Below, in pieces: positions 54,259 through 63,473 of a stretch of 64,000 nt of DNA. The notes beneath the pieces are model-generated. The model ran no database searches. It worked only from the letters and a program-made list of their open reading frames with translations, and was not told the DNA's origin. A program made the position numbers and the translations under genes. How positions within the stretch are numbered: the stretch's first letter is position 1; each line of letters opens with the position of its first letter. The stretch is from Symbiodinium natans (lineage: Eukaryota > Sar > Dinophyceae > Suessiales > Symbiodiniaceae), in assembly GCA_905221605.1 (NCBI GenBank), contig CAJNDS010002111.1, positions 127,001-191,000 of the forward strand. The letters are read 5' to 3'.

Positions 54259-54329
54259 CTGACGCGCTCCAGCTCCGAGCGTGCCTGCTTCCGCTCCCCG
54301 CGCGCACGGGATTTGTAGATTCGAATCAC
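54259..54329 (-). CDS. Coiled-coil gene, exon (5' edge approximate)
   Basis: Minus strand reads RARGERKQARSELERV and then donor CAG|GTGTGAGG. If not spliced there the frame continues RCEEEAGSSGRSGDAQALTK to a stop at 54141. The composition matches the neighbouring coiled-coil exons. Confidence 0.5.
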
Positions 54330-54701
54330 GGTGGGGATCGGAGCTCAAAAGCCGATGCACTCAACATGTCATTGAGATTTAAAGCTCTTTGGGGGATCTC
54401 TAGACTCTAGCACAACATCCTGAGTTTCCCGAGCACCATCATCGAACACCAAACAACTTCAGCAAACCTACTTCAGCCGTTGAAGCCGAATCTCCAGCAT
54501 AGTCAGTGCAACCACGAATCACTCGCACCCCAGCCCACTCGCCGCACAGAGTCAACCCCTCAGCTCCTACAGTGCACACCGGAAAGTTTGTCCGAAACTG
54601 GTCCTAAACCCTTTAAACATCAAACCCAGAAACCTTTAATCCAAAACCCTGAAACCCAATGCAACCCCCCCCCCCCCGTTTGGCATCCCCTCCCTCCCCA
54701 C

Positions 54702-54800
54702 GATCCCTTCCCAAGCACGGCAGCCGCGCAGACGACTGTCCAGCCCGTGCGGCTTGAAGGTCAGATTCCAGGCGCTGAACGATGGTCTTCTCCTCGGTCT
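54702..54800 (-). CDS. Coiled-coil gene, exon
   Basis: Acceptor CTAATCCAG, then TEEKTIVQRLESDLQAARAG and on to QSSARLPCLGRD, donor C|GTGGGG (2+96+1 nt). Clear heptads in the first half. Confidence 0.6.
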
Positions 54801-55154
54801 CTGGATTAGTATGATATTATTGTATTTTCATGTCTTATTGTATATATACTGAAATATTCTTATCATACTATGGTTGTGAGATGTTTAGATTCTGGTGATG
54901 ATATTAGTAAGTCTGCATATTGTCAGGGATTAGGTGGCTTGGAGTCTTAGAGTTTGGGCTTGTTGTTCGGGCCTTGGGTTTTCGGGTCCGTGGCTTTGAG
55001 AATGCCGCAGGCCCCTCATGCGAACGAATTTCCGAGGTCAGACTCGAAACTGCTCGGGCCCGAATTCAACCTTAAACTCCCCAAGCAAAAAACATCCCTC
55101 AGTCCCTAAACCCTAAACTTCCTGAACCCTCAGTTTGCTTCCTAGTTGTCCAGT

Positions 55155-55232
55155 ACCTAGGGGAACTAAAGGTTAACCTTTGGGATGATAAGGGGATTAT
55201 ATCACCCCAAAAAGGTTAAACGTTACCTACTC
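55155..55232. mobile_element. Family I element
   Basis: GGTTAACCTTTGGGATGATA, then GGGGATTATATCACCCC and AAAAAGGTTAAACGTTACC; shares the core with 56056-56157. Confidence 0.65.
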
Positions 55233-55325
55233 CCAAACCCCAAACCCCAAACCCCAAACCCCAAACCCCAAACCCCAAACCCCAAACCCCAAACCCTAAA
55301 CCCTAAACCCTAAACCCTAAACCTT
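55230..55325 (-). repeat. CCCCAAA block grading into CCCTAAA
   Basis: About nine homogeneous CCCCAAA units then five CCCTAAA units. Confidence 0.95.
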
Positions 55326-55332
55326 GCTGAAC

Positions 55333-55419
55333 CCTCAGATTGCTTTGGGTGCTCTGAAGGCTTCGGGTAGCAAACGCCGGGGCCGAGGCCATGAGCAGCG
55401 CAGCCTGCGCCTGGCGCTG
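55333..55419 (-). CDS. Coiled-coil gene, exon
   Basis: Acceptor TTAAAAG, exactly 29 codons starting QRQAQAALLMASAPAFATRS, donor AGG|GTTCAG; phase 0 both ends. Plus strand also open (IALGALKASGSKRRGRG). Confidence 0.52.
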
Positions 55420-56055
55420 CTTTTAAGGGTTGAGGGTTGAGGGTTGAGGGTTTAGGGTTTAGGGTTTAGGGTTTAGGGTTTGGTTTTGGAGTTGGGAGCT
55501 GGGAGGCTGTTAGGGGTCTAGGTTTTGGGCTGGAGGGTCTTGGGGTTTAGGGTTAGGGTTTTGGGTTTATGGGAGTTTTAGGGTTTTAGGATTCAGGGTT
55601 TTAAAAATCTAGGGTTTTAGGGTTGAGGCTTTGTAGGGGTTTGGGCTTCAACAGGCTTCGGGGATTAGGGTGCCTGAGTCCCGAAGTGGGCAGAAGACCT
55701 CATCGTCTTTGGGGTGTTGGCCCTTACAACCCACTTAAGAACTTCCCTGAACCCCCAGAAATGATAGGATATCCAGGATTGCCAAGGCTTCAGAACCCCT
55801 GAGGCCCTCAACCACAACTATGAGACCTCAACTCACCCCCCAATCATCAAAGACCCTGCCAGTGTTCGGCCCCACATTGAGACCTTTCACATCCCTAAAC
55901 CCTACTCCCTAAACCCTAATCCCTTGAACCCTAAACCCTTAAACCCTAAACCCTAACCGCTAAATCCCAACCTTTAAACCCTAAACCCTAAAATCCTAAA
56001 CCTCAATGGAAGCCCCAAGTTAAGACCTCTCGACCCCCCTGAATGCTGTCCTTTT

Positions 56056-56157
56056 CTTAGCTGCTGAGTTCAGAAGCCCCAAAAAAGTGTACACTCTCAG
56101 TTCTATACGGGGGGTTATAGTATCCCCAAAAAGTGTAAAGTGTACTCACTCAGCTAC
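56056..56157 (-). mobile_element. Family I element, possible introner
   Basis: Minus strand starts GTAGCTGAGTGAGTACAC and ends ACTCAGCAGCTAAG, so the ends TAGCTGAGT/ACTCAGCAGCTA are inverted and the whole begins with GT and ends with AG. It directly follows the exon at 56158-56238, and the sequence after it (KRTAFRGVERS, stop) continues the frame. Confidence 0.55.
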
Positions 56158-56238
56158 TAGGTTTGCGAGCTGAGGGGCGGTGTCGGCACGCGACTGCTGC
56201 TGCGCGACCTCGAGTGTTGGGCGGGAGGTGGAGGACAT
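56158..56238 (-). CDS. Coiled-coil gene, exon next to a family I element
   Basis: From ATG at 56238 (or acceptor CTAAAG just before) reads MSSTSRPTLEVAQQQSRADT and on to APQLANL, then donor CTA|GTAGCTGAG. The following 102 bp to AAG at 56056 is a family I element with inverted ends, so that element may be the intron. Confidence 0.5.
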
Positions 56239-56249
56239 GGGCTTTAGGG

Positions 56250-56355
56250 TCGGTTTAGGGTTTAGGGTTTAGGGTTTAGGGTTTAGGGTTTAGGGTTTAG
56301 GGTTTAGGGTTTAGGGTTTAGGGTTTAGGGTTTAGGGTTTAGGGTTTAGGGTTTG
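56250..56355 (+). repeat. (TTTAGGG)n array
   Basis: About fourteen near-perfect units. Confidence 0.96.
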
Positions 56356-56820
56356 CTGTATTAGGGCGTAGATGCTGTGGAGGTTAGGTTTTGGCACAAC
56401 ATGAGGCGCGAAGAGCAGCTCTGGCCCGATGGCGGAGGGCCATCTCACACCTTTCTCCCACCCCACGCCGTCCGATGCGGCAAAGCCACCCAAACCTATG
56501 CCTTCTAGGGCTTAGGCCTAAACTCAAGTCAATTGCTTACTTACAACAAAACTGCCTTCCTTCCGTCACGAATGGTCGCCAGGCCAGGTTTCCTATTTTC
56601 GGAGCCCCCGAAGATGTGGGCGATGGAAGCTGCCCTTTGCAGCTCCCAGCCTCGGCCCGTGGGGGCAGTTGCTTGGGGCAGCTGCTCTTTGGGCTTTTGA
56701 AGCTTCGGGTTTAGGGTTTAGGGTTTAGGGTTCAGGGTTCAGGGTTTAGGGTTCAGGGTTTAGGGCTACATGGAACTACCTCTCACTGGCTGCACTGCCA
56801 CACCTAGCAGAGTCCGTCAC

Positions 56821-56868
56821 CTGTTCGTTGAGCTGCTCTTCCCGGCGCTGCGCAGCATGCAGGGCCAC
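56821..56868 (-). CDS. Coiled-coil gene, exon
   Basis: Acceptor CCTCAGAG, exactly 16 codons reading VALHAAQRREEQLNEQ, donor CAG|GTGACG; phase 0 both ends. A near-consensus donor. Confidence 0.6.
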
Positions 56869-56913
56869 CTCTGAGGGTTTAGGGTTTAGGGTTTAGTGGT
56901 TCAAGGGTTTACT

Positions 56914-57012
56914 CCTATTTGCTTAAGAACCCCCACAAAATGACAAATAATAGTCCCTATAGTACCCTTATGAGGAAGAATATTTGTGTTTTTGGGGGGG
57001 TTCTTCAGCAAT
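56914..57012. mobile_element. Family C element
   Basis: CTATTTGCTTAAGAACCCC to GGGGGGTTCTTCAGCAA, with AATAATAGTCCCTATAGTA inside. Confidence 0.87.
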
Positions 57013-57497
57013 TGGTAGTTTAGAGCCTTGGGACTTAGGGTTTAGGATAGGGGCTCAGGGTTTTTTTGGGTTCTGGGTTGAGGGTTAGGGTTTGAGGCCG
57101 CATGCCAGCCGTAATTATGAAGGGTTAATAAACATGAGATCTGCACATAGTCTGCACTTTTGCGTCTACCCTTTGCGCTCTTGATGCTGCAATGTGAGAC
57201 GACTGAGTCAAACAGGGGCGTTCGCGCCAGGCGACAAACCACTATTTGGGGGGGGATACCATGACTGACCGTGGGCATCGTCGAGTCGTCGAGTTCCGTT
57301 CATCACCAAGTGAAACCAATCAATCAAAGCGGACAGAAACATACCCTACCACACGAGAAGCTCCACGAACCCCACCTCCGCACTTCCGAAAAAAGTAGCT
57401 GCTGGCACTGGAAGGCAGGCCCCAGAGCAAGTGACCCCAACGTCACAAGTCCTCAAAAACCATCAACCTCCTGCCCTTTAAAATTAGGAGAGCCTCT

Positions 57498-57565
57498 ACC
57501 CTAAACCCTAAACCCTAAACCCTAAACCCTAAACCCTAAACCCTAAACCCTAAACCCTAAACCCT
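57498..57565 (-). repeat. (CCCTAAA)n array
   Basis: About nine units, left of the exon island at 57628-57706. Confidence 0.96.
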
Positions 57566-57627
57566 CTACACTTAGGCTCTGAAGAATCCAACCCACGCCG
57601 CAGCCCTATGTAAACCATTGTAAAGAC

Positions 57628-57706
57628 CAAGGGTTTCGAACCACTTCGACCACGCCTCCCGCTCGGATGCCAAGGACTCTGCACGAGCAAGCTCCTTCAG
57701 CTTCGG
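57628..57706 (-). CDS. Coiled-coil gene, exon
   Basis: Acceptor TCCACGGAG, then PKLKELARAESLASEREAWS and on to KWFETL, donor G|GTCTTTAC (26 codons plus 1 nt). Lies between CCCTAAA (57498-57565) and TTTAGGG (57717-57874) arrays. Confidence 0.6.
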
Positions 57707-57716
57707 CTCCGTGGAG

Positions 57717-57874
57717 TTTAGGGTTTAGGGTTTAGGGTTTGGGGTTTGGGGTTTAGGGTTTAGGGTTTAGGGTTTAGGGTTTAGGGTTTAGGGTTTAGGG
57801 TTTGGGGTTTAGGGTTTAGGGTTTAGGGTTTAGGGTTTAGGGTTTAGGGTTTAGGGTTTAGGGTTTAGGGTTTA
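57717..57874 (+). repeat. (TTTAGGG)n array
   Basis: About 22 units, right of the same exon; it ends in a half family A element. Confidence 0.97.
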
Positions 57875-57912
57875 GGAGGTTCATGGTTAGTTATAGGTAG
57901 GGTGAGAAGTAC
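57875..57912. mobile_element. Half family A element
   Basis: AGGAGGTTCATGGTTAGTTA, then lost at the edge of the 148 bp satellite. Confidence 0.75.
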
Positions 57913-59035
57913 CTGGGGCTTTGGGCTCAACATGTCGCTGGAGGGTTCCGGGCTGTCCCGCCGAGTGCTACTGATGCTCCGGGCTGTTGCGGCTGATGCT
58001 CGTGATGCGCGGGCGGGCTGGGGTGACAAGTCGCCGCCGTCGCGGCTGATGCTCATGATGCTGGGGCTTTGGGCTCAACATGTCGCTGGAGGGTTCCGGG
58101 CTGTCCCGCCGAATGCTACTGATGCTCCGGGCTGTTGCGGCTGATGCTCGTGATGCGCGGGCGGGCTGGGGTGACAAGTCGCCGCCGTCGCGGCTGATGC
58201 TCATGATGCTGGGGCTTTGGGCTCAACATATCGCTGGAGGGTTCCGGGCTGTCCCGCCGAGTGCTACTGATGCTCCGGGCTGTTGCGGCTGATGCTCGTG
58301 ATGCGCGAGCGGGCTGGGGTGACAAGTCGCCGCCGTCGCGGCTGATGCTCATGATGCTGGGGCTTTGGGCTCAACAAGGGTTCCGGGTTGTCCCGCCGAA
58401 TGCTACTGATGCTCCGGGCTGTTGCGGCTGATGCTCGTGATGGCGGGCGGGCTGGGGTGACAAGTCGCCGCCGTCGCGGCTGATGCTCATGATGCTGGGG
58501 CTTTGGGCTCAACATGTCGCTGGAGGGTTCCGGGCTGTCCCGCCGAATGCTACTGATGCTCCGGGCTGTTGCGGCTGATGCTCGTGATGCGCGGGCGGGC
58601 TGGGGTGACAAGTCGCCGCCGTCGCGGCTGATGCTCATGATGCTGGGGCTTTGGGCTCAACATGTCGCTGGAGGGTTCCGGGCTGTCCCGCCGAATGCTA
58701 CTGATGCTCCGGGCTGTTGCGGCTGATGCTCGTGATGCGCGGACGGGCTGGGGTGACAAGTCGCGGCCGTCGCGGCTGATGCTCATGATGCTGGGGCTTT
58801 GGGCTCAACATGTCGCTGGAGGGTTCCGGGCTGTCCCGCCGAATGCTACTGATGCTCCGGGCTGTTGCAGCTGATGCTCGTGATGCGCTCGCGGGCTGGG
58901 GTGACAAGTCGCCACCGTCGCGGCTGATGCTCATGATGCTGGGGCTTGGGCTCAACATGTCGCTGGAGGGTTCCGGGCTGTCCCGCCGGATGCTACTGAT
59001 GCTCCGGGCTGTCGCGGCTGATGCTCGTGATGCTA
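57912..59035 (+). repeat. 148 bp tandem repeat, about eight copies
   Basis: Units start AACATGTCGCTGGAGGGTTC at 57928, 58076, 58224, 58509, 58657, 58805 and 58952, with one truncated copy near 58372 that lacks about 11 bp. Units differ by a few substitutions. Because 148 is not a multiple of 3, no frame stays open through the array. Each unit holds two short sub-repeats (GCTGATGCTC followed by GTGATG or ATGATG). GC-rich satellite, no gene. Confidence 0.95.
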
Positions 59036-59039
59036 GTTT

Positions 59040-59600
59040 AGGCTTAAAGTTAAAGGCATGTTGGTTTAGGGCTTGGGGCTCACGAGGGTCTCCTCCCGAA
59101 GTTGCGCATTCACGCTCTTCTCCTTCTCTGCCTGCAAGAGGGGTCCTACTGTTCAACCCTGTTTAGCCCTCGAACTGCCCACCCTCCTTAACAAACCCTA
59201 CGCCGCAGTTCCCACCAGAATCTTGCGTAACCCAAGACCCACCCCTAGCCCCAGGCTTAGATTCCAGAACGTCCCTCGCCAAGTCGTCTGGTATCCCCAA
59301 CCCCCCAAAACACGACCCGGATGGGGAGCATCGCACGATGCTAGTTGGGGATCCGCTGCCTCTTGGGCACCAGTACGGCCCATGCAATGGGTTAAGGGTC
59401 AGGATGGCCCGGACCCACCATTCAGGAGCCAAGTACTATCGGGCCTTTAATTTATTGATGGCTTAGAACCCGGTTTTGGGGGTTCAGATAGTATAGTTGT
59501 CTAGGAACCATAAGAGGATCCTACTAGCCATTGTTCCGACCTTTAGAGTATGAGAGAGGGAGGGGATGGCCTGCTGCACAGCAAGACCCGAAAAAACATC
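59040..59600. other. Open on both strands, no decision
   Basis: Minus strand reads LGIPDDLARDVLESKPGARG near 59230-59300 but the plus strand is open too; a family D element follows. Confidence 0.4.
59448..59543. mobile_element. Family D element, diverged
   Basis: TTGATGGCTTAGAACCCGGTTTT to ACTAGCCATTGTTCCGACC; the same order of motifs. Confidence 0.68.
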
Positions 59601-59603
59601 CAC

Positions 59604-59684
59604 GTTCCCCTGGTGGCGCCAGGCCTCCTTCTGCAGTTGCTCCAGCTTTGCCTGTCCACTTCGCGAACGCTTCGGGTCTTTGCC
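59604..59684 (-). CDS. Coiled-coil gene, most 5' exon identified
   Basis: Acceptor AATCCAAG, exactly 27 codons starting GKDPKRSRSGQAKLEQLQKE and ending AWRHQGN, donor AAC|GTGGATG; phase 0 both ends. Here a CCCTAAA array lies right of the exon, so the flank rule is broken. Confidence 0.57.
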
Positions 59685-59689
59685 CTTGG

Positions 59690-60340
59690 ATTAACCCTAA
59701 ACCCTAAACCCTAAACCCTAAACCCTTACGGTCTGTCTCAGGAGTTTAGGATTAACAGCCTTTCGAGCTGGCTGAACCTGAAGGATGCTGTGAGCCGTTG
59801 CCTTGGTAGACTGCTAACTTTTTAAAAACGATGGGCGCCAGAACCTTTGCTCCCGGGGACTAGTCTTAGGGCTTAGGGTTTAAGATTCAAGCGGCTTGCC
59901 CTGCCTCTAAGTCGCAGACACGCGTCTGCAGCGCCCGCGCCTGCGGTGGCAAAACGCTGTGGAGAAGCTGCCCACAAGATTGCGTCGCTTGGGCAGTTCC
60001 CTTCAGGTGGCGTTCCCAGAAGTACCGAAACATAATTAAAAATCCCTATATAATTGTTTAGACAACCACTCACACGTTTCCGAGTGCAGGCGGAAGGACT
60101 CCATGCAATGCTAAGAGATAACTCCGGAAGAAACACGCGAGCAGTCGTTACTTAAGAAACTGCGAGATTCTGGGCAGAGAGCGTTTGCGCGCAATGTTTT
60201 CGGCTGAGCCCGCAGGCAGTCATCCGCTACTTGCAGGATCACCTCCCCTTGTGACACACTGCGGCATGGTTTCCTCGCATGCCGGAGGCGCTGACAAGCC
60301 CTGGTAGGTTGAAAGGCCCTGGGGTTTTTGCCGCAGCCGC
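59690..60340. other. No supported gene
   Basis: CCCTAAA array 59694-59727, then unique sequence with no convincing frame. Confidence 0.45.
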
Positions 60341-60345
60341 AGAAT

Positions 60346-60636
60346 TCACTGGGCCATCGTCTGGACCTCCTTAAGGGCTCCCCAATGGCAGCTTGCCAAG
60401 AACCCTACTATTTCCAGATCGGTACGAGCACCACAGGCATGGTGGGGGGGGAAGGGGGGCGGGAGGGTGCGTCCTTCGTCCCCCCCCGTGCTCTGAAAAG
60501 CTGCAACTCTCATCAAGGCCGCCGTGCCGAAGCGGTATGCTCGTCCCGCAAACCTACAGCACCGCCCTGTGCTCCAATTTCTGCGTAACATTGGCGCAGG
60601 GGGCGGGGGGGGTGGGGGGGGGGAGGGCGATCGCAA
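60346..60636 (-). CDS. Possible hypothetical protein end
   Basis: Minus strand frame ending TDLEIVGFLASCHWGALKEV, QTMAQ and TGA at 60346. The upstream half is Pro-rich and partly homopolymer derived. Low support. Confidence 0.3.
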   Translation of the reverse strand: MRSPSPPPPPPPPAPMLRRNWSTGRCCRFAGRAYRFGTAALMRVAAFQSTGGDEGRTLPPPFPPHHACGARTDLEIVGFLASCHWGALKEVQTMAQ

Positions 60637-61033
60637 TGGTGTGGCTCTGCGGGATCTCTATTGTAGGGTTTGAGGTTTCAGGGCGTGTAGCCAGAGCTTA
60701 GGGTACCAACAAGCACATGAAAAGAAATCGTATACTCTGAACTTTAAGCCCCATTGCTCAAAGGCCTTCGAATGCAGCGTTTAGGTCTTTGCGGTGCGCG
60801 GTTAGAGAGCCCCAACCCTGAAACCTTAAACCCCAAAGCTTACAGGGGTAGGCAAGGGGGACGTACCTGCACGACGCTCTAGCTACCGGCTCGCCGCTGA
60901 GATTTTGAGGAGATGGAGGTTGGAACCCAAATTAGGTCATTTTTGCCATGCGCGGGTGCCGCACGGTTGCCAGAAGAGCTTTGGCCTCTCAGCCCGATAC
61001 TATATGCACAAAAAACTACAGACACCTCTCGTT

Positions 61034-61144
61034 CTTGGAGGTTCACGGGTCGTTATACGTAGGGTTCTATGTACCCCAAGTGGGGTTATAAGCATAACTT
61101 CCATACTTATCACCCTACATCTAACTACCCAATGAACCTCCAAG
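61034..61144. mobile_element. Family A element
   Basis: CTTGGAGGTTCACGGGTCG to CCAATGAACCTCCAAG. Confidence 0.88.
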
Positions 61145-61271
61145 CTGGCCTAGGCCACATCGTTCTTTGGGTTCCACCTCCCTTCTTTGGGGGGCACGCC
61201 CCGCGTTGGAAACGTTCGTAACATTCGTGAGTCTCCCAGGCAGCTCAGGGGCCACCACCTAACAGGAAGCT

Positions 61272-61335
61272 GGTTTAGGGTTTAGGGTTTAGGGTTTAGG
61301 GTTTAGGGTTTAGGGTTTAGGGTTTAGGGTTTGGG
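61272..61335 (+). repeat. (TTTAGGG)n array
   Basis: About nine units. Confidence 0.95.
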
Positions 61336-61529
61336 GTTAACGGTCTAGTGTCCGAGGCAGCAACCGGTAGGTGGTGTTGGTTGATTCGGTACCCCAACCT
61401 TGAAGGAAGTTGCGATAATGGAGAATCAATGAGAGCCAATGGCATGACCACTGGGAGGTCACTTCCCAGCATGACCATCCGGCCCCCCTTTCAATCATGA
61501 TAGGCATGAAATCATGCTTGACTACTCCC

Positions 61530-61600
61530 TGTAATATATATATATATACTTATATATATATATATATACTTATATATATATACTTATATATACTCATAAA
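61530..61600 (+). repeat. (TA)n with ACTTATATA units
   Basis: Simple AT repeat. Confidence 0.93.
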
Positions 61601-61726
61601 AATATAAGCATCATAATCTCAGAATATCATCAGATCATCTCTTCCAGTCAGGTTGTGGCGCGGCTGCTGCGACCGCTCTCACTGCTCATCTCCATCCGCC
61701 CTGCCACGCTTCGTGGGATGTGGATT

Positions 61727-61821
61727 GGGATGTTCCGCCTTTGACTAGCAATCCTTAAGTGGGATTTAAAAAAAAAACTCTGATCCCTGTTAGGGACAGT
61801 TAGTAGAAGGGGGTACATCCC
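61727..61821. mobile_element. Family B element
   Basis: GGGATGTTCCGCCTTTGACT to GTACATCCC, with an A run in the loop. Confidence 0.86.
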
Positions 61822-62009
61822 AACTCAGGCATCTCAAGCCAGGCAGCTTAGAGCGTTCGAAATCCCTGCGGGAGCTGGGCCTCCAAAACTGGGGACCTGC
61901 AACAACCCCCCCTCGAACCCCGACGGCCCCGCAACGCCTAGAGACCCCGAAGCCTGAAAAATCCGAGGTCCGACATCAAAAAGTCCTCAAGCCAGCTTCG
62001 GGCTCAGGA

Positions 62010-62125
62010 GTTCAGGGGTTCAGGGGTTCAGGGATTCAGGGTTCGGGGGTTCAGGGGTTCAGGGGTTCAGGAGTTCAGGGGTTCAGGGGTTCAGGGGTTC
62101 AGGCGTTCAGGGGTTCGAGGTTCAG
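62010..62125 (+). repeat. (GGTTCAGGGG)n tandem repeat
   Basis: About ten units of GTTCAGGG/GTTCAGGGG, a further variant of the G-rich repeat. Confidence 0.9.
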
Positions 62126-62219
62126 GGGTGTTCAGTTGCGGAGGGTCTGGGGCCTTCGCCACCCGCCCGGCACGACCCGAGCCAACGGCCAAGGCCTTGA
62201 GGTCCCGCGGGACCTGCAG

Positions 62220-62965
62220 CAGGGTCGTACGTATATTACTACTACGATTGTACATATTTTTCCCATTTATAGGTGATCAACTATATACATATTATATTTA
62301 ACTGCGATGTTGTTGTTTGTGGTACTCTGCGATTCTATATGCTTATCATCTTTAAACGATTGTATTATTCATTATCTGCGAGTTGTATTCTTATGGTAAC
62401 ATTCCGTAAACTACTCTGATAATTTCTTATTATATTTAAGTATCTATATGGCAGTACTTTATTCTTACATTACTACCTTCATATATATATATATATATAT
62501 ACATATATAGATATATAAATATATTTTTTGCGCTTCTTGTATAGTATAGAACTAGATTAGTCTGCAACTATATTTATCCCTATATCCCTATATTGCAATA
62601 TTCTCATAGTATTCTAATATTTTACTTTCTGTAGTATTCTAGTACTATATATTACTCTGCCTCTGGATTACTATGACGTTGTATTCTTCTTTGTCATATT
62701 GTTATGTTACTATATGTCTTATTACTATGCTATCATAAAATCATATCATTACACTAGAATATTACTATATGATTATGTGACCGAATATGTCAGCATACTA
62801 CATTATTATGTTATTGTGCTTACACTAGTATATTCGTATATTCATATATTCGTATACTAGTATGTTAGTATATCAGTATATTCGTATATATAGTCTATTA
62901 GTATATATAGTCTATTAGTAGATTTGTATATTAGTATATTGTATATTAGTATATTAGTATATGTG
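62220..62965. repeat. AT-rich low-complexity tract
   Basis: About 745 bp, with (TA)n near 62483 and TATTAGTATA/TATTCGTATA units 62830-62960. No gene; it precedes the spliced-leader relic and gag-like frame. Confidence 0.9.
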
Positions 62966-63076
62966 AGCTGACATGAGTGCATATGCATCTTCTGCTCTGT
63001 GATGCATTAGGACTCGGCAGACCACCTTGTAGTTTTCCTTTGCATGTAGAGTTTTGCAATTCGTAACAATGCCAAT

Positions 63077-63089
63077 ATTTTGGCTCAAG
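63077..63089 (+). other. Match to the 3' end of the dinoflagellate spliced leader
   Basis: ATTTTGGCTCAAG here equals the last 13 nt of the conserved dinoflagellate trans-spliced leader, and GCCA just upstream (63071-63074) matches the leader with a 2-nt insertion. Such relics mark retroposed mRNAs in this group (established). It lies about 385 bp upstream of the gag-like ATG. Confidence 0.5.
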
Positions 63090-63473
63090 TACCGAGCTTG
63101 TGCCTTTGAGCACAGTAGAGTCGTACAGTAGCTCCTAGGTTGCTGTGCGGTCCGACCGGACGCACTCAGGCGTAGCTGCACAAGTGCTTGGACTCGCGAA
63201 GTCGTAAAACAGCGTGACCGGGCTGTGATTGCATTGGCTTAGTGCAAGTCCAGTGCTGGTCGACTTCACAATTGGGGGCTGTTCTGGGAAAGTACAGCTC
63301 TTGTGCCTACGGCCCGAGTGGGCAAGCATTGCTTTGCTTGTCTGTCGCGGTCCGTGACCTGGACGCGTGGACTGTGTGCCACGCTTGCGGCCTGTTAACC
63401 AAGGCGCGGCGCTTCGCGTGCCACGCCTGCGGCCTGCTTACCAAGGCGCGGCTTTTCGCCTTGTGTTGCGGCA

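Larger units (their letters stand above)
61145..62010. other. No supported gene
   Basis: TTTAGGG array, AT tract and family B element listed separately; nothing else seen. Confidence 0.5.

Noticed and set aside
57912..59035. CRISPR-like array
   Set aside because: Units are contiguous, 148 bp, with no spacers, in a eukaryotic context.
57902..59166. Repeated 70-150 codon frames on both strands
   Set aside because: Frames imposed by the 148 bp satellite; the unit length shifts frame each copy.
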